Below, in pieces: positions 24,101 to 35,300 of a stretch of DNA of 64,000 nt. The translations under genes were made by a program, and so were the position numbers. Source of the DNA: Prosapia bicincta (lineage: Eukaryota; Arthropoda; Insecta; Hemiptera; Cercopidae); contig JBAIZL010000005.1 of assembly GCA_036971475.1 (NCBI GenBank), positions 232,577,369-232,641,368 of the forward strand, written 5' to 3'. Each line of letters starts with the position of its first letter. Position 1 is the stretch's first letter. The notes below the pieces were generated by a model, which did not search any database, was not told where the DNA came from, and saw only the letters and a program-made list of their open reading frames with translations.

Positions 24101-24850
24101 AATTTTACTGCTATTTTGTATACATGTAGAACCATAGTATTTATTAGGTTTTTTATTCACCAGGCATTGATAATTTAATTTAATGCTTAATTTAATATCT
24201 TTTTAAAAATCAAAACCTTGATATGCGTAAGGAGATAATTATAATAAGATATTTCCTCTAAAATTAAAAGTACAATATGACTGTCACTTAGTTTAAAAAA
24301 GAGAAAGTAATAGTAAACCAAGTAATATCCAATAATAAACCAAGTAATAGCCTCCAAGTAATATGATATTGTCAGAATCTGAAAAAACTAACTGGTGAAG
24401 AGATGAAATAACAGATGATCAAACTAAATACTTAGAAAAGTTTTAGTAAAACTTCACTAAACATTTCGCTCTACTAGTTTTGGCAAGGTTAAAACTTTTA
24501 AGAGATATCATATAGGAAAATAACTTGAAGTATTTCTTAATCTGTTGAGGTTTGTCCATGATCTGAATTTGTGATGACAGTGCAGAATTTCAATCTTGAA
24601 TACAGGCCTGGCTCTATTTGACAAATACAAGCTTACACATCAGCTGCCAGAGGGATATATACATTCCGTTGGGCATTATGTTTGTTTTGGGCAGGGCATT
24701 CTGTTTTGTAACTGCTTTATAAAAGTCAGAACTTATTTAACTACTTCTTAAACAAACAAGCAACAAAAAATATTATCAAAGGAAATTATGAAATTGATTA
24801 CAATCAAGGGATGCTTGGAGAGAAGTAGATTATCAAGACAATAAAATTTA
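18176..24850. other. 6.7 kb of AT-rich DNA with no recognised gene
   Basis: I see only short open frames, A- and T-runs and short chance palindromes (for example around 20870-20900). No domain, splice-able conserved peptide or clear mobile-element end was recognised. It probably separates the stomatin gene from Mrps35. Confidence 0.45.
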
Positions 24851-24859
24851 GTTGTAACT

Positions 24860-25966
24860 TTTGGCAAGAATAAACCTTTATTTGACAATAAGAGGTACAT
24901 TTGCAGGGCTTAATCAAAAATTCTGGCAATTGTGATTCTGGCTGACATGGGTGCAATTTACCATCTTTTTTTCATAGCCTAATAAGGTGTAATCAATAAG
25001 CTGTAGTTGTGTTTGGTCATTATTTATCAACACATATGTTTCTGCTGAAGCTCTTAAAAAGTGTAAATGTAGAGTATCTGATGAGCAAATTATTTTTAAT
25101 AAATTTAAGCTGAAACCAATATTTTTAGAAATCAATTTGTACCGAAGTTCATCAGCAGTTAATTTTGTTTTTCTTATTAAAATAGATAGGTGCAAATGAT
25201 TTCTAATTCTGTTAACTGTTTGACACTTAGATATAGATTTCCTAAATGCCTTAGAGCTTTCTGTACAAAATCCAACGATGCAGCTTTTAAACTATTTCTT
25301 TTCAAGTCCTATCTGCTAGTTGAATTGCAACCACCTGATGAGTGTAATACTGGCAAAATACAACAAATGTTTTCGCCAGGGGATTGAGCAGCTAAATGAC
25401 TTCCTAAAATGTATTTCATTTTATAGGAACCGTCAAACCATAGACCTAAACAACCTAGACATACTGGCTTATTCCAAAAATAAATTCCAAGAATGGAAAC
25501 ATCGGTACTAGAGCTAAGGATTATGATATGGGCAGATTGGTTTTTGACTGCATGAAATACGTGACAAAAAATCCTTGAATCGGCTTCTAAGTGGTTCGAA
25601 TTTAAGTCAGGTATTTCAAAAAAATGAAGAGCTTTGTAATTTGAAACATTTTGTTGGAACATCAAATCCTCCATACAAACATTGTGAAGACGATTCATCA
25701 GCAAGTTCACTGGTCTAAATATTTCGAAGCGTGCAGTTCTCATTGTCATTGTAGGGATTGCAAGCATTGAAATACTTAATAATATTTTGAATATCTTGCT
25801 CGTCTTTATTGATATTAGATTTATATCCCTTCATTATAATAATTAATGTCACTTGTAGAGTTTGCTTGTATTCCGAGATATGGAGAAAGACCCTGGTGAA
25901 TACTGTTTTTAAACGGATAAAGTAACAGTCATCTTTGCATGACTTATTCATTTTTTGTAAAGCCAA
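24860..25966 (-). pseudogene. relic of a TE-associated multi-copy protein gene (PIN-like, function unknown)
   Basis: Minus-strand frames, in order from 25966: KYFNACNPYNDNENCTLRNI (family NPF/Y...LRNISTG segment), then at 25767-25309 NHLEADSRIFCHVFHAVKN, HIIILSSSTDVSILGIYFW, a LWFDGSYKMKYI stretch and LPVLHSSGGCNSTS, then at 25195-24914 KLTADELRYKLISKN, LHLHFLRASAETYV and LLGYEKK. A one-base shift near 24975 restores a cysteine-containing tail (KPCKCTSYC). The pattern, EADTRI-like, TDV-like and GCDSTS-like, is that of an uncharacterised protein present in many copies in arthropod and cnidarian genomes. A PIN-like nuclease fold is my inference from the acidic motifs. Several frameshifts and a stop make this copy dead. 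Confidence 0.6.
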
Positions 25967-27100
25967 TCAAACTTCCAGTCACTGGTGAAGACCGGTTCTA
26001 AGCCTGATCTAATGCTAACTCGGGGCTTACTACATTAAATTTACCTCCTGTTCGTTTGACAGATAGCATTCTTCTATTCATATCACGTGCAACTTCTAAA
26101 AGTAGATTTATAATACCTTGTAAATAAAGAGTCACTCTGCAAATGTAATCATGTGATTTGTTGAGAAAAAGTAAGGTAATATATGTCTAGTAGTTACCAA
26201 ATGTAATTCATAATTATTACTTCTGTCAACCATAACTTAATTTAACAAAATTTTTACCATTTTACAATAGTTATTTGAATATTTCATTTGCAATGTTCCT
26301 GGTACAGCGTGTTAAATAAAACAATTCACTATATGAAAACTTAAGTAATATTGCATAAATACGAAAAAATTAACTATGAATTGTTTTCAACGGGTTGTCA
26401 GTCAGTCAGTCAAAGTAAGAAAGGGTTTAGTGTCCCCTGAGACTTTGTAGCATCTTTGCAACACTGGCTGCAGGTAGGCATTTGGGACAAGGCTTTTGGG
26501 TATGAAACTAATGAGCTATTTTAATAAACAAGAATAATATAGAAGTCATGAGAGACAAAATAAAAATTATTCTATAGATTTTTTATTAACACATATTTTA
26601 TCTACATATTGAAATGAAAATTTCTTCAATTTGTGAGTTAAAAAATACTTTATTTATAACATAAATCTTACTAAATTATTTAAAATAATAATTATGGATT
26701 CTATTTTTTTGTGTGTTAACGTAATACTTGAATGTACATATTTATATAGAATTAGACTAAATTGTTTTGAGAAGGTATGAATACTGACTAAAATTTATTT
26801 AGTAACTATGATTTCATATATATAGGGCAGTGGCTATAGTAGTTTTTCAGTAAGACCCTATAAGTACATGGTTAGATATGATTAAAACAAATTTAATATT
26901 GTTATACATTACAAAAAACATTATACTTTGGAAATTTTTTAATCTTATTTTCAATTTCTGTTCGAATTGAATATTTATATGCATAACAGGACAATTTCTG
27001 TCAGGTCAGTTATTATGTTCGTAATTACTAAATTAAGTTTAGCTAAAGTTAACAAGACTGTAGACTAAAGTTAACAAGACTAAAGTTAATTTGAGTGATG
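25967..27100. other. no recognised gene
   Basis: AT-rich DNA with nothing recognised apart from a short (GTCA)n-like run near 26397-26412. Confidence 0.4.
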
Positions 27101-27111
27101 ACTGTCTCTCA

Positions 27112-27213
27112 CATGGACAACTTTATGTTGCATGTTCTAGAGTAAGCTCCTCCAGTAGTTTAGGGATTCTTGCTCCAGATGGAAGAACCATCATGTACAT
27201 ACCTAGGTTTTGA
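27112..27213 (+). pseudogene. Helitron helicase C-terminal tail relic
   Basis: In one frame: HGQLYVACSRV, a serine run, LGILAPDGRTIMYIPRF and a stop. HGQLYVACSRV is the last helicase motif of Pif1-like helicases in Helitron Rep/Hel proteins, and the ...APDGxTxxIVY tail is typical of their C-terminus. Nothing upstream of the motif was recognised, and the characteristic CTRR end with hairpin was not located, so only the tail remains. Confidence 0.7.
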
Positions 27214-27364
27214 GATAATCAAAGTATCAGCGAAAATTAAGAATGAAACATCCACCACGTTTAGTAGATCTTTTTACCTAATTTTTTTTGTATTATTTGA
27301 TTCCATCTTCACGAGAGCTACTGCTTTTCACTAAAACACTTGTAAATATTTTACAACTTGTGTA

Positions 27365-27505
27365 TAGTAGCACTTACTTACTTTTGTTGAGGACGGCCGT
27401 TTCGGGAGATGTGTCCCATTGTCAACCTAGACTGTAACTGATCTCAAGGTTTTAGTAGGTTAGGGTGGGGTGGGATATTATGGTGGAGGTGTGGCTGTAT
27501 TTAAT
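27365..27505 (-). mobile_element. Penelope-like element 3' tail (family B)
   Basis: About 140 bp, matching the 3' non-coding end of the element at 9985-10665 with scattered differences (shared blocks include TGTTGAGGACGGCC, GGGAGATGTGTCCC and GTAACTGATCTCAAGGTTT on the plus strand). No coding part is kept. It contains the hammerhead-like motif below. Confidence 0.85.
27388..27429 (-). ncRNA. hammerhead ribozyme relic of PLE family B
   Basis: Minus strand: TAGG (stem I, imperfect against CTCA), TTGACAA (core, expected CUGANGA), T, GGGA-cacatc-TCCC (stem II), GAAA, ACGG/CCGT (perfect palindromic stem III), C, CTCA. Core changes are the same two as in the 10.0-kb copy. Confidence 0.75.
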
Positions 27506-27894
27506 AAAAACAGATAAGTACAGTACTTAAAAATTCATTTTTATATTAATGCATTAATTTAAAACTCACTATCTCATATTTTGACCTTTTTCAGATAGAT
27601 CAATAAGGATTTCAAATATTTTAAAAAATCTATTAAATTTCATAAGGAAAAGGTTTTTATTAGTAAAATTATATCTTATTTATAGGTTTTTGTCAACAGA
27701 TTTGATAAATGAATTGTTAAAATGAACTATTTTTTAAAAATTTCAATAATTCAATTAACAATAAATACTCCTGATATTAGTATGTATATTTATATGATGT
27801 TTGTATAAAGTGGGACAATTTTAAAGTTGCACAGGCGAAGCCGTGACGGGGTTTTAGTTATTTTGTATATAACGTACTGAAGTATTCCATATCG

Positions 27895-28139
27895 AAATCT
27901 TGTTGCTGTTCATGACGAGCTGGTTGTTAATTACTTATTATACTTTTGATATTACTTGCAACCAGACTTTTTGTTAACTAAAGGTTGTTAAATTGTTAAC
28001 TTACAATTGGAGGAAATGTTTTCGTCTTACGACTGGAGAGTCGTAAGACGAAAACGTTTCCTCCAAGTGTAAGTTAACAATTTAACAACCTTTAGTCAAC
28101 AAAAAGTCTGGTCGCAAGTAATATCAAAAGTGTAATAAG
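27895..28139. mobile_element. hairpin retroposon family A, copy 2 (full hairpin)
   Basis: The same head as at 8081 (AAATCTTGTTGCTGTTCATG...) is followed by two inverted arms of 101 nt each (27934-28034 and 28039-28139) around the 4-nt loop GGAG. The arms differ at only a few positions. Flanking direct repeats AAGTATTCCAT at 27880-27890 and 28141-28151 look like an 11-12-bp target duplication. The inner end of each arm holds GTC-GTAA-GAC then GAAA then AACGTT, the 3' half of a hammerhead ribozyme; the right arm also has CTGGAGA just before, one base off CUGANGA. No protein is encoded. The extruded structure would be a 101-bp hairpin. Confidence 0.8.
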
Positions 28140-28159
28140 GAAGTATTCCATGTAATATA

Positions 28160-29650
28160 CAGTAGTCCCTCACTATTTGCAGCTTTGCTTATTCCCATTG
28201 GCAGAATATTCAGCTAATATATAAAGGATTTTTTTTTAAGACAAGAAGGATTGTATAGTTACTGTGTAGATTGAAGGATAGGGTGTTCTTGTCTTGTTTA
28301 TTTTGTACACCACTATAGTTATTCATCACAGTCATTTGATAATTCTCCAACCATCCTCAATTGATAGATAGGCATTTCTTATTTATAAGAATAAGACTGG
28401 ACTGTTTTGGAAAAGAATCCCTTCATACATTTTCTTATCTAAAGAGAAGAAATCCAAGGGCGGCTCCAAAATAAACTTTTGAGAGGGGCACAATGGCAGG
28501 AAACCATTGGGTGGGTCAAGGGGGGGAAACTTTCAAAAATTAAGGCCTGGAAATGAAATTTTAAGCTATTTTTGTACTAAAAAATCACAGGAAATTTGGC
28601 ATTTTGTTTCATCAAAATATGCATTTTACCTGAATTTACATAGAAAATGCGCCAGCGGTACATAAAAAATATTGTTCCACTTTCATCGTTTCATCAAACT
28701 GCTCGGTCTGATGCACAGACTCTTAGTACAGCCGAGCCGGTATGGAACTGGTGCGCGACTCCCCTCCCCTGGAGCAGCCCATGGAGGAATCGGCTCGGAG
28801 CTTAAGGCGCAAAGGATCATTTGACTTTTCTACTGTACTGTACAGCTAGCTGATTGATGTCACAATAGTACATGGAATTTACAGTGAAGGATTTAAACAC
28901 ATTAATAGTGAAGTTCTCGACAATCTTTTAGAAAGTATGAACCAAGATTTGACGGAGGAAGAGCTGGAAGAACTAATTACCGAACCTGTGTCTATCTCGG
29001 ATAATGAAGACGAAGAAATCGTAAGAAATGTGTTTCCTAAATTCATATTAAAATTTGTTGGTAAAACTAATGTTTAGGGAAATAGTTAGCTGCAGCTGTT
29101 ACTGAAATTCACCCCTCTTTGTAATGGAGATTAAAATTTAATCAAGCTGAAAGAAGCACTATCGCTATATAAAGAACTATGAAAAAAACTAGAAGATAAT
29201 CGCGCACAAAGTAAAATGACAAGGGTTTTTTTTTAATCAAACTAAGTGTTTAAAAGATTATTAGTCTAAAATTAGGTGGTTAAAAATAAGTGTATAGTGT
29301 TTAACAATAAAGAATACGTGTGTTGGTGTGTGTGCGCTCATATTTAATAGAATTTTCGTATTTCTTGATTCCATCTTCACATGAGCTACTAGTTTTCACT
29401 AAAAATTTTTTTTTAGTATTTACAAGAATTTTTGGATTGAAGGAAAACGAAAATAATCAGTAAAAATATATAAGTAATTGTGTAGTACGCAAATATACCA
29501 TATCGTAATATAAGTGTACATACAGTATAGCTGTAATTAATGTTAACATTTTTGTTGTGGAAAACCCTCCCCTTTCTACATATAGTTGGTTTCAGTATTC
29601 TCGGTATGTTCGGGGAATGTAACACCAGCGAATAACGAGGGACCACTATG
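28160..29650. mobile_element. pogo/Tigger-type DNA transposon relic
   Basis: Terminal inverted repeats CAGTAGTCCCTCACTATTTGC (split as CAGTAGTCCCTC + ACTATTTGC) and the complement of GCGAATAACGAGGGACCAC + TATG bound about 1.49 kb. A TA precedes the left end; the right TA is blurred. Inside, plus-strand pieces such as NQDLTEEELEELI and SISDNEDEE (28935-29025) resemble the acidic tail of Tigger/jerky-like DDE transposases. A GC-rich stretch at 28690-28850 is also internal. The rest is decayed. Confidence 0.65.
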
Positions 29651-29879
29651 ATACAATATTGAGGAATGAATTACTGTATAAATCTTATGCTTTGCTTATT
29701 CTTTCCTAAAGCAATGCCTGCATGTACAGTATAGCATTGTGACATATATTAGTACTACCCTAAGTATCAATCTATGCTTTGACCAATTGGCTATCTATGC
29801 TCTGAAGCAATCAGTATCAGACGATATAAGATTATTTATTCTAATTTTTATTGTCCAAATATTATTGCTGAAGTTGAAT

Positions 29880-30000
29880 ATGCTTGGTACAAGAAATTTG
29901 CAAAAATCAGTTATAAGATGTTCCAGATTAGTTGCTAATTATTCTTCACAACATATAAGTAATGACGGGCCAGAAATTGAAACAAAAATTGGACGTGATG
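29880..30000 (+). CDS. Mrps35 exon 1 (start, targeting peptide)
   Basis: ATG at 29880 opens 40 codons plus one base, ending GAT G|GTTGGT. The first ~20 residues are a basic mitochondrial presequence. An upstream in-frame extension from 29739 exists but lacks conservation cues; starting at 29880 gives the typical presequence directly. Confidence 0.85.
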
Positions 30001-32320
30001 GTTGGTTTATATTTTGCTTTATTTTAGGTTAATAGTTTTTAATATTAAAATTTTTTAAAGTATTTATTTTATATGAGTGTTTAATTAATAAATGTCGAAA
30101 TATTACAAACTACTGTCCATCCAAATCTATCCTAACCGAATACCTTATAGTCATATTTTAATGTAACTAACTATATTGAAATGTAGTGCTCTGATTTACA
30201 CAAATAAAAACTTGATTTTATACCTATAAACCTTACCCTAGACATATAGGGATATACACTTTCTTCAAAATTTATGATTTTTTGGTGTGACTTGTAGATT
30301 TTATTATTTTTCCAATTTCCTTGTGGCTTTCTGCATCTTTGTGGTCCAGTATAATTTTTTGTTGCCAATATCAAAAGAAATTTGTTGGCCGAAATCTAGG
30401 CCCTAGTATGACAAGCATCACTAAGATTGTGCATGAACATTTGCATGTGAAAAAGGTTTGTTCGGATGATACCACAACCTGACAAACTCTCAAAAGGAGG
30501 CTCGTGTTGATTGGTGTGCAAGGTAATCTTGAAGAAATTTGCTCAAGGTGTGTCAAAAGCAGTTTTGTAATATCTTCACAGGTGACGAATCATGGATATA
30601 ATCACACGATCCTGAAACAACAGTAATCCACCATATGGTTCTTTCAAGAACCACTACTAATGTTTTTTATTTTGTATTAGGTGGTAATAGATTTTGTTAT
30701 TTTGTTTAATTTTAAACAAAACAAAATTTATTGATACTGTTTTAAACAATAAAATATTGAATATGTAAACAAGTGTATAATAAAAGACCTTTTTGTTGAA
30801 TTTAAGGTAAAAAATTAAACACCCAGTGCATGAATTATATATAACAGTGTAACATTTACTTACACTAATTCCAATAATTCTGAATTTGTTGCTTTTAAGT
30901 AAGTATGATAATAAGGTATAACTGTATGCAGTAATATCTTGAAAGGTAGAATGATTTTATTACATGGGAAGATAGAAATATAATATATATTATTTTATTA
31001 AAAATAAACTCTTCTGTTTGTATTACAGAAGAATTTAGAGTGTTGAATTTAAAAAAAAATCAACCCAGGGGAAGAGAACAAAGAAGGGCAGCATGGAAGT
31101 CAACTGTACCACCTCCAAGGTTGGTTAGATTAAAAATTAACTTGGTTAACCTATTTGTTTCTAAGAAATTTGTTTGCAAGTCTTACGACTTTTACTACTA
31201 ATATTAGTTGAATAATACTAAACTAGGGGCAAATGCCCTTATTCATATTGAGGCAAATTTTAAACTTAGGTATAGTAATTTTATTTTTTAATACAAATTA
31301 AATTTAATATAGTTCAGTTTTCATAACAAAATTTCCTTACTACCTATATTTTTTATAAATGCGTTTTCATTTTGATTTTTTTTACCAACCCTATTTTCAA
31401 TATCTATCTTTAATCTATCTCAAGAGTTTACCCTATTGAATTCTTGAATTTTGTCGACCATTACGTTCGGTGAATCTTATTAATCACTTAAACAATAGTT
31501 TATGACTATCCGAACTTTAAATTTTTTCAAACTTGCTGAGACAGAACGTTTTTTATCGCTATGTGCCGATCTTCATCAGTGTCTTCTGCTTGGAGATGTC
31601 GGATCAAGCGGTGACAGTTTTAAAGGTAGGTTTTCGATAGTATCAAAGAGTATGTGTGATATGTATTGGGTTTGTTCGTTTAATATGATTGTACTATGTG
31701 TTTTTGTGTCTCTGTAAATTTCATATTGTTCTAGTGTGTTGAGATGTGGTCCTTTTTTGTTGATATGTAGGATTTCTATGTTATGGTAAATGTCGGTGTA
31801 TTTGTGTCCTGCTTCTTTTATGTGATTGTAAAATGTTGAGTTGGTGTTCTGTTTGTGTTCCTCGACTCTTTGTTTAAAGCTGCGACCTGTTTAAACTTGT
31901 CCAATGTAGAATTTGTTACATTGTCGCAATTCAGTTTGTATATGCCTAGTGCTTGTAGTTTATCTTTGTTGCTGGTGTTGTGTTGTATTTTGTATTGTAA
32001 CTTGTTATTAGTTTTGTATGCTATTTTGTATCCTATTTTTTGAAATTTGTAGGCTATTTTATTTGGTGTTTTGTTTATGTATGATAATGTGATATATTTG
32101 TTTTCCCTGTCTGTAGTGTTAATTTTAGTTTTATTTGTATTTTGTACCATGGTTTGTCAATTATTGTGGTGTTGTATCCATTTGTGTATGCTAAATATTT
32201 AATTGTGTCTAGTTCTTTGTTTATGTTTTCTGTGGTCATTGGGACTTCTTTAAGTCTATGGAGCATGAATCTGAAGGCAGCATGTTTGTGTTGTATAGGG
32301 TGGTTTGTGTTGTATACACA

Positions 32321-32389
<69 letters not shown>

Positions 32390-35300
32390 GTAACGCACTT
32401 AAATTAAGGATTCAAGCACTAGAAAAATATAAAATTTTAATTTTTGAAAATAAACAAATATAAAAATAGGTACAGTGCCATAAGCAGTTATTCAAAGAAA
32501 CATTATAAAATAAAGCCATTCTTAATGGGGGGGGGAGTTTTTTATTATTTTTGATTTGAAGGAGATAAAAGCAGCAACCAAGAAAAAGGAAAAAAAGTCA
32601 AAATTCATGTAGAAAATTCATCAACATTTGAAAATGTGCAAAAAGAAGAATTAAGAAGAAGATCAAGAACAAAGAAAATGCCAAAATTAAAAATTTACGA
32701 CTAGATTTAAATTTTTATACCAAACTACAGATATTTTACAAACACCAGAAATAGTGACGTAGGGATCAGACTATTTTAAAGGGTAGATCGTATGATTCTA
32801 TGTTTCTCTCTAAGAAGGTTGCTGATTGGATCAGGGACATCAGGTGAGATCCGAAGATTTGTAGGGGTGTTGAAAACAGAAGAGAAGGAGAGGTCAGTAA
32901 GTCTGGAGATGCGGTCAACAATGGGCTCATCTTGCTCCGGTTTTTTATGAGTTAAAAGTTAATTATAACATCATGTGCTAAGTGCGGTAAATAAGTGGCT
33001 GCTAAATATAACTGCGATTCCTAAGCCAATTTTAGGGATTTCGGTCCCTAAAATTGGAAAAAATTCAATCAAAATGTGGAGCATCTCATATAGATCAATA
33101 AACGGAGGTTTACAAAATTGATAAACCGTAAATTTCTTTAAGAAGATAGTGACATTAGAATTCGCTAAAATAAATTTGAAAACTGGTATATGTGAAACTC
33201 AATTAGAAAAGCAGGGATAAGAACGGTAAACTTTTAAAAAATATATAATTCATGGCAACGAGTGAGTAACAGAGGAACATGAACAAAGCAGACTTTGGAG
33301 AAGATCTCTACTCCACAAACTCTGGGCAGCCCAAACTGTATAAGCTAACAAAGATCCAGTAATCGGCACGAATTGAAAGGTAGTTGGTTTCTTCATGTTT
33401 AAATCTAAAATTTTGTGAATTCATTTATTTCTGGGGAAAATGAAAATCCAAGTAATTCTTTTAAATTAAAAAAACATAATGAATAAACTATGTTATAAAA
33501 ATAATGACTTTATTTATATTTAGAGGTAAAGAAAATGTATTAAACGGGTTGTTCGGAAAGTATACTGAAATAAAATTAATATATAGATAAACAATGATGT
33601 TCTGTGTAAACAAATAAAGGGGTCAAAATTAGTATAATTTGCCTAAGGGTTTTATATGTTATAGTAATTATGGTTAAAGAACTGTTAAGTTTGTTTGAAT
33701 ACAGAAATAGAATAAATAAAACATTAGCTATTTTGGATAGGAAAAGATATAAAAAGTAACCCATCATAGTGAAACTGGTTAGGAATTAACAAATCAAAAT
33801 TAGTATAGAAAACAAATGTCAGAAGACAAATAATTTATGTTGAAGTAATTCTCAGATTTACAGAAAGTAAATGAATATTGTTCGAAAACAAACAACAGTC
33901 ACAAAGCATATTTTAAATATTAATTGATAAACTTAGAAAAGTATGATTTCTATATACATAAATGCTGTATTACAAATAGTGTGTTAATATTAGGATCTAA
34001 ATATGAGGTTTAAAATTAGGTTAATGTTTCTGATGACATTAGTTGTCAATTTGAGTTTTATTCTAGATAATATTGATCAAAATGTGTGATGTCAAATAAA
34101 TGAATTAAATGATGTATTAATAAATGATGTTAAATGTTTAGTATGTAAATTTTCTTTATAAATTGTTATATGTTAATATGTGGGTTTTTTCTTTCATAAA
34201 TTGTCTTTTTCTAAATGAATAATGGGGAAATATACAAAAGGTTTAATGTTAAATCAGGAAGTAGGTTTTTGCTAAATATGTGGGTTTGTTTTGAAGGACA
34301 GAAAATCTTAAGTATGCATAGATTTTGTATAAATTATGAATATTACTATGTTGCTCTTTTCAGGAATAATTTTGTGTATTTTCCTATAAATTAAATTTAA
34401 CACTAAAGCGTAAGTTTTCAGAATATAAATGTATGCTAGAATTAAGTACATTTTTTAAAGGGTTACATTAGGAACCAAAGAGTTCAAGTGGTGTAACGAT
34501 ATTAAAATATTCAAATAACTAAACTAGGGCTAAATCATTATGAAATGAATACTAAGTTAATTTATACAAATTTTATTGTGCTTTAGAAATTTTGTAAAAC
34601 GTATGAAGAAGTTTTGTAAGAAGTTAAATTTTATAAAAGTGATAAATCTGTGCTAAAGCGAAAATTGAAATAAAATAAAAAACAGTGTTTTTACTAATTT
34701 GCAAATTGAGTTGAAATTTATTTTATAAACAATTTTCTTACACACTGATACCCTGGTCATTAAGCTAAGATCCCTAAAAAGAATTCATTCCCCGGGAAAC
34801 AGTACCCAAAGGGTTAAATCTCCGCGAGTTAGGTTTTTTAAAATAAAGTTCAGTGACTGGTTCTCTTGCAGATTTTGGGAAACGCTAGCACAGGGCTGAC
34901 TTCGGTCGGCGGTGCTTGTTCAAAATTTTTATCTTAGTGACGGTAGGTAGGGTCATCGCAGTATGTATGTAGATATTGTGTATAACTGTAAAATAGATGC
35001 TCCAGTCGAAGATGGATACAAATAATGCAAGAAATTATGATTTCTACATTATTATAGATTTATAGAAAGTACTCTAAATTTTTAATCTAATTTTATGAAA
35101 CTATTATTATTTTTCATAAATAAGAAACTATTTTTCAATGGTAAGTGGTTTCATAATCGAAATTTATGATAAGGTTTCACACCTCATTCTACCGATTGTA
35201 TCAATGGTTGTCATTTTATTAAGTGAAAAATAAGAGGTAAATAATTGTTTTAGAGCATCATCAATGCCGGTTGATCAAGATTGGACCAGTGTATGGCCAG

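Noticed and set aside
28440..28530. GGCGGCTCCA... G-run motif like some hAT transposon ends
   Set aside because: Only one end is visible, and it lies inside the Tigger-like element; no 8-bp duplication could be seen.
32075..32398. Minus-strand frame beginning with a His/Thr repeat
   Set aside because: The repeat is the CA microsatellite; the rest is the Penelope linker already annotated.
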